This document shows positions 6,802 to 7,856 of a stretch of 7,856 nucleotides of DNA, piece after piece. This stretch comes from Candidatus Latescibacterota bacterium. GTDB lineage: Bacteria; JAAXHH01; JABIQT01. The stretch is taken from contig JABIQT010000963.1 of NCBI GenBank assembly GCA_018667995.1, positions 1 to 7,856 of the forward strand. The letters are read 5' to 3'. Each line of letters opens with the position of its first letter. The stretch's first letter is position 1. Below the pieces are notes generated by a model, which was given only the letters and a program-made list of their open reading frames with translations, did no database searches and was not told where the DNA came from. Both the position numbers and the translations under genes were made by a program.

Positions 6802-7856
6802 TTATTTAAGAAGTTCCTCCAGGAATCTCTGAGCATCCGGATCCTTGTTTCTACCAAGGTAGTTTACGGCCTTCATTCTCATCTTGAGGTTGGGATCAGT
6901 TCGCGCAATCTCCATGAGTTGCACCAAGCCGGAGCGGTGCTTTGTCTCATTGAGTGAGTGCAGAATCTGGTTTTTTACGTCATCACTTTGCTCTGCAGCA
7001 TAGACCCCGCCCAGTGCCACGACACCTACCTCTGAACCCCGCTGTCCGATTACATAAACCGCACGTTTTCTCAATTCTGGGTGTTTGGCCGTCCCTGCAA
7101 TCTTGATCACATGATCTTGTGCTTCAGGATTCTCCATTTTTGAGATTACAGAAATGATATGTTTTTTCAGCTCTCGATCATCATTGGCATCGAAGAGCTT
7201 GACAAGGTCGGGCAAGATACTCACACCTTCTTTTTCGGCCATTTCTCCGATTCGGGAAGCGGCTTTCTGCCTTACATCGCGGGATGGAGAGTTGATACCG
7301 ATCTCCATCAAAGCAGCCCTGATTCGGGGATCCTCGTGATGGTTAGCGATGTGGTTTAGTGCGTCAATGGCTGACGAGGCAATCTCCCGTTCCACAGAAG
7401 ACAAGGCCAGCTTTTGGAGAATTGGCACTATTTGATCATCCCCTTCAAACCGAAATTTCTGCTCGCTCCACTCGCCACGACCGAGACTGTAGATAGCGAA
7501 CTTTCGCAGTTTCTGGTTGGACTCATTGAGTGCTATTTCCATGAGCAAACGTGTGGCACGCTCTCCACCAGACGGGTCATGGTATCTCCCAAGGAGTTTG
7601 ATCGCCCCTTCTTTCACCTTCGCGCTGGATGTAGAAGTTGGCTGTAGAATCTCGTAGACGAAGGTCATGGCCCGGTCCTGATTGGCCTGAAAGAGGCTCT
7701 GAAGTGCCACGATCTTGATCTGGTCGTTGTCGGAGTTTCGCGCTTCATCTGCTGCCTGTGAACTGCGACCAAGTTGGGCTGACATCTCAACCTGCATCGA
7801 TCTGGCATCCTGAATCCATTGTGAGGAGGGAAATCGATCGACTAACATCTGCAGAG
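6802..7856 (-). CDS. HEAT-repeat protein, 5'-truncated by window edge
   Basis: The frame is open from the right edge to TAA at 6802, giving 350 visible residues. An ATG at 7848 is in frame but is not a credible start: no ribosome site can be seen before it, and the segment it begins (MLVDRFPSSQWIQDARSMQ) looks like the middle of a TPR-like helical hairpin. The true start is therefore outside. After this TPR-like stretch come about nine HEAT units of 28-42 residues (for example LRKFAIYSLGR, VRQKAASRIGEM, LRKRAVYVIGQR, and a last unit with AVNYLGRNKDPDAQRFLEELL). The last 135 residues align end to end with those of the secreted HEAT protein downstream, including the shared DLV.LFD...DR.L motif at the same distance from the C-terminus. 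The likely role is a helical scaffold for protein contacts; there is no catalytic motif. Whether it carries a signal peptide cannot be seen. Confidence 0.88.
   Translation of the reverse strand, partial: LQMLVDRFPSSQWIQDARSMQVEMSAQLGRSSQAADEARNSDNDQIKIVALQSLFQANQDRAMTFVYEILQPTSTSSAKVKEGAIKLLGRYHDPSGGERATRLLMEIALNESNQKLRKFAIYSLGRGEWSEQKFRFEGDDQIVPILQKLALSSVEREIASSAIDALNHIANHHEDPRIRAALMEIGINSPSRDVRQKAASRIGEMAEKEGVSILPDLVKLFDANDDRELKKHIISVISKMENPEAQDHVIKIAGTAKHPELRKRAVYVIGQRGSEVGVVALGGVYAAEQSDDVKNQILHSLNETKHRSGLVQLMEIARTDPNLKMRMKAVNYLGRNKDPDAQRFLEELLK

Overview
The window (7,856 bases) carries five protein-coding genes, all on the minus strand, so transcription runs from high to low coordinates. 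From upstream to downstream they are: the 3' part of a HEAT-repeat protein (7856-6802), a complete secreted HEAT-repeat protein (6611-5301), a Tat-exported HisC-like aminotransferase (5103-3880), a complete outer-membrane protein with a CBM9-like domain and a DUF5916 barrel (3769-1340), and the 5' part of a second, closely related CBM9/DUF5916 protein (1123 to the left edge). Both edges cut through genes. I see no RNA gene, CRISPR array, insertion sequence or phage signature.

The organism is a Gram-negative-type bacterium with an outer membrane, Sec and Tat export, and base composition near 50% GC. CBM9/DUF5916 barrels, Tat-tagged HisC-like aminotransferases and exported HEAT-repeat proteins together recall Gemmatimonadota, Rhodothermota/Balneolota or related marine and soil lineages. 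That placement comes from memory of those families, not from a phylogenetic marker in the window, and is low confidence.

The gaps between genes are 190, 197, 110 and 216 bases, so this is a run of co-directional genes with room for separate promoters rather than one tight operon. Supported signals in the gaps are: a strong intrinsic terminator just after the complete DUF5916 gene; a sigma70-like promoter and good ribosome binding site before the secreted HEAT gene; an 8-bp inverted repeat flanking a possible -10 box before the aminotransferase; and a weaker promoter candidate before the partial DUF5916 gene. No gene-free stretch exceeds 300 bases.

At least four of the five products appear to be exported: two Sec-secreted outer-membrane barrels, one Tat-exported PLP enzyme and one Sec-secreted HEAT protein. 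The region is therefore envelope-oriented, but nothing shows that the genes form one pathway. The most notable points are the two duplicated gene pairs (DUF5916 x2 and HEAT x2) on either side of an exported aminotransferase, the old but strongly constrained divergence of the DUF5916 pair, and the inverted repeat at the aminotransferase promoter. I did not find a clear, previously undescribed system.
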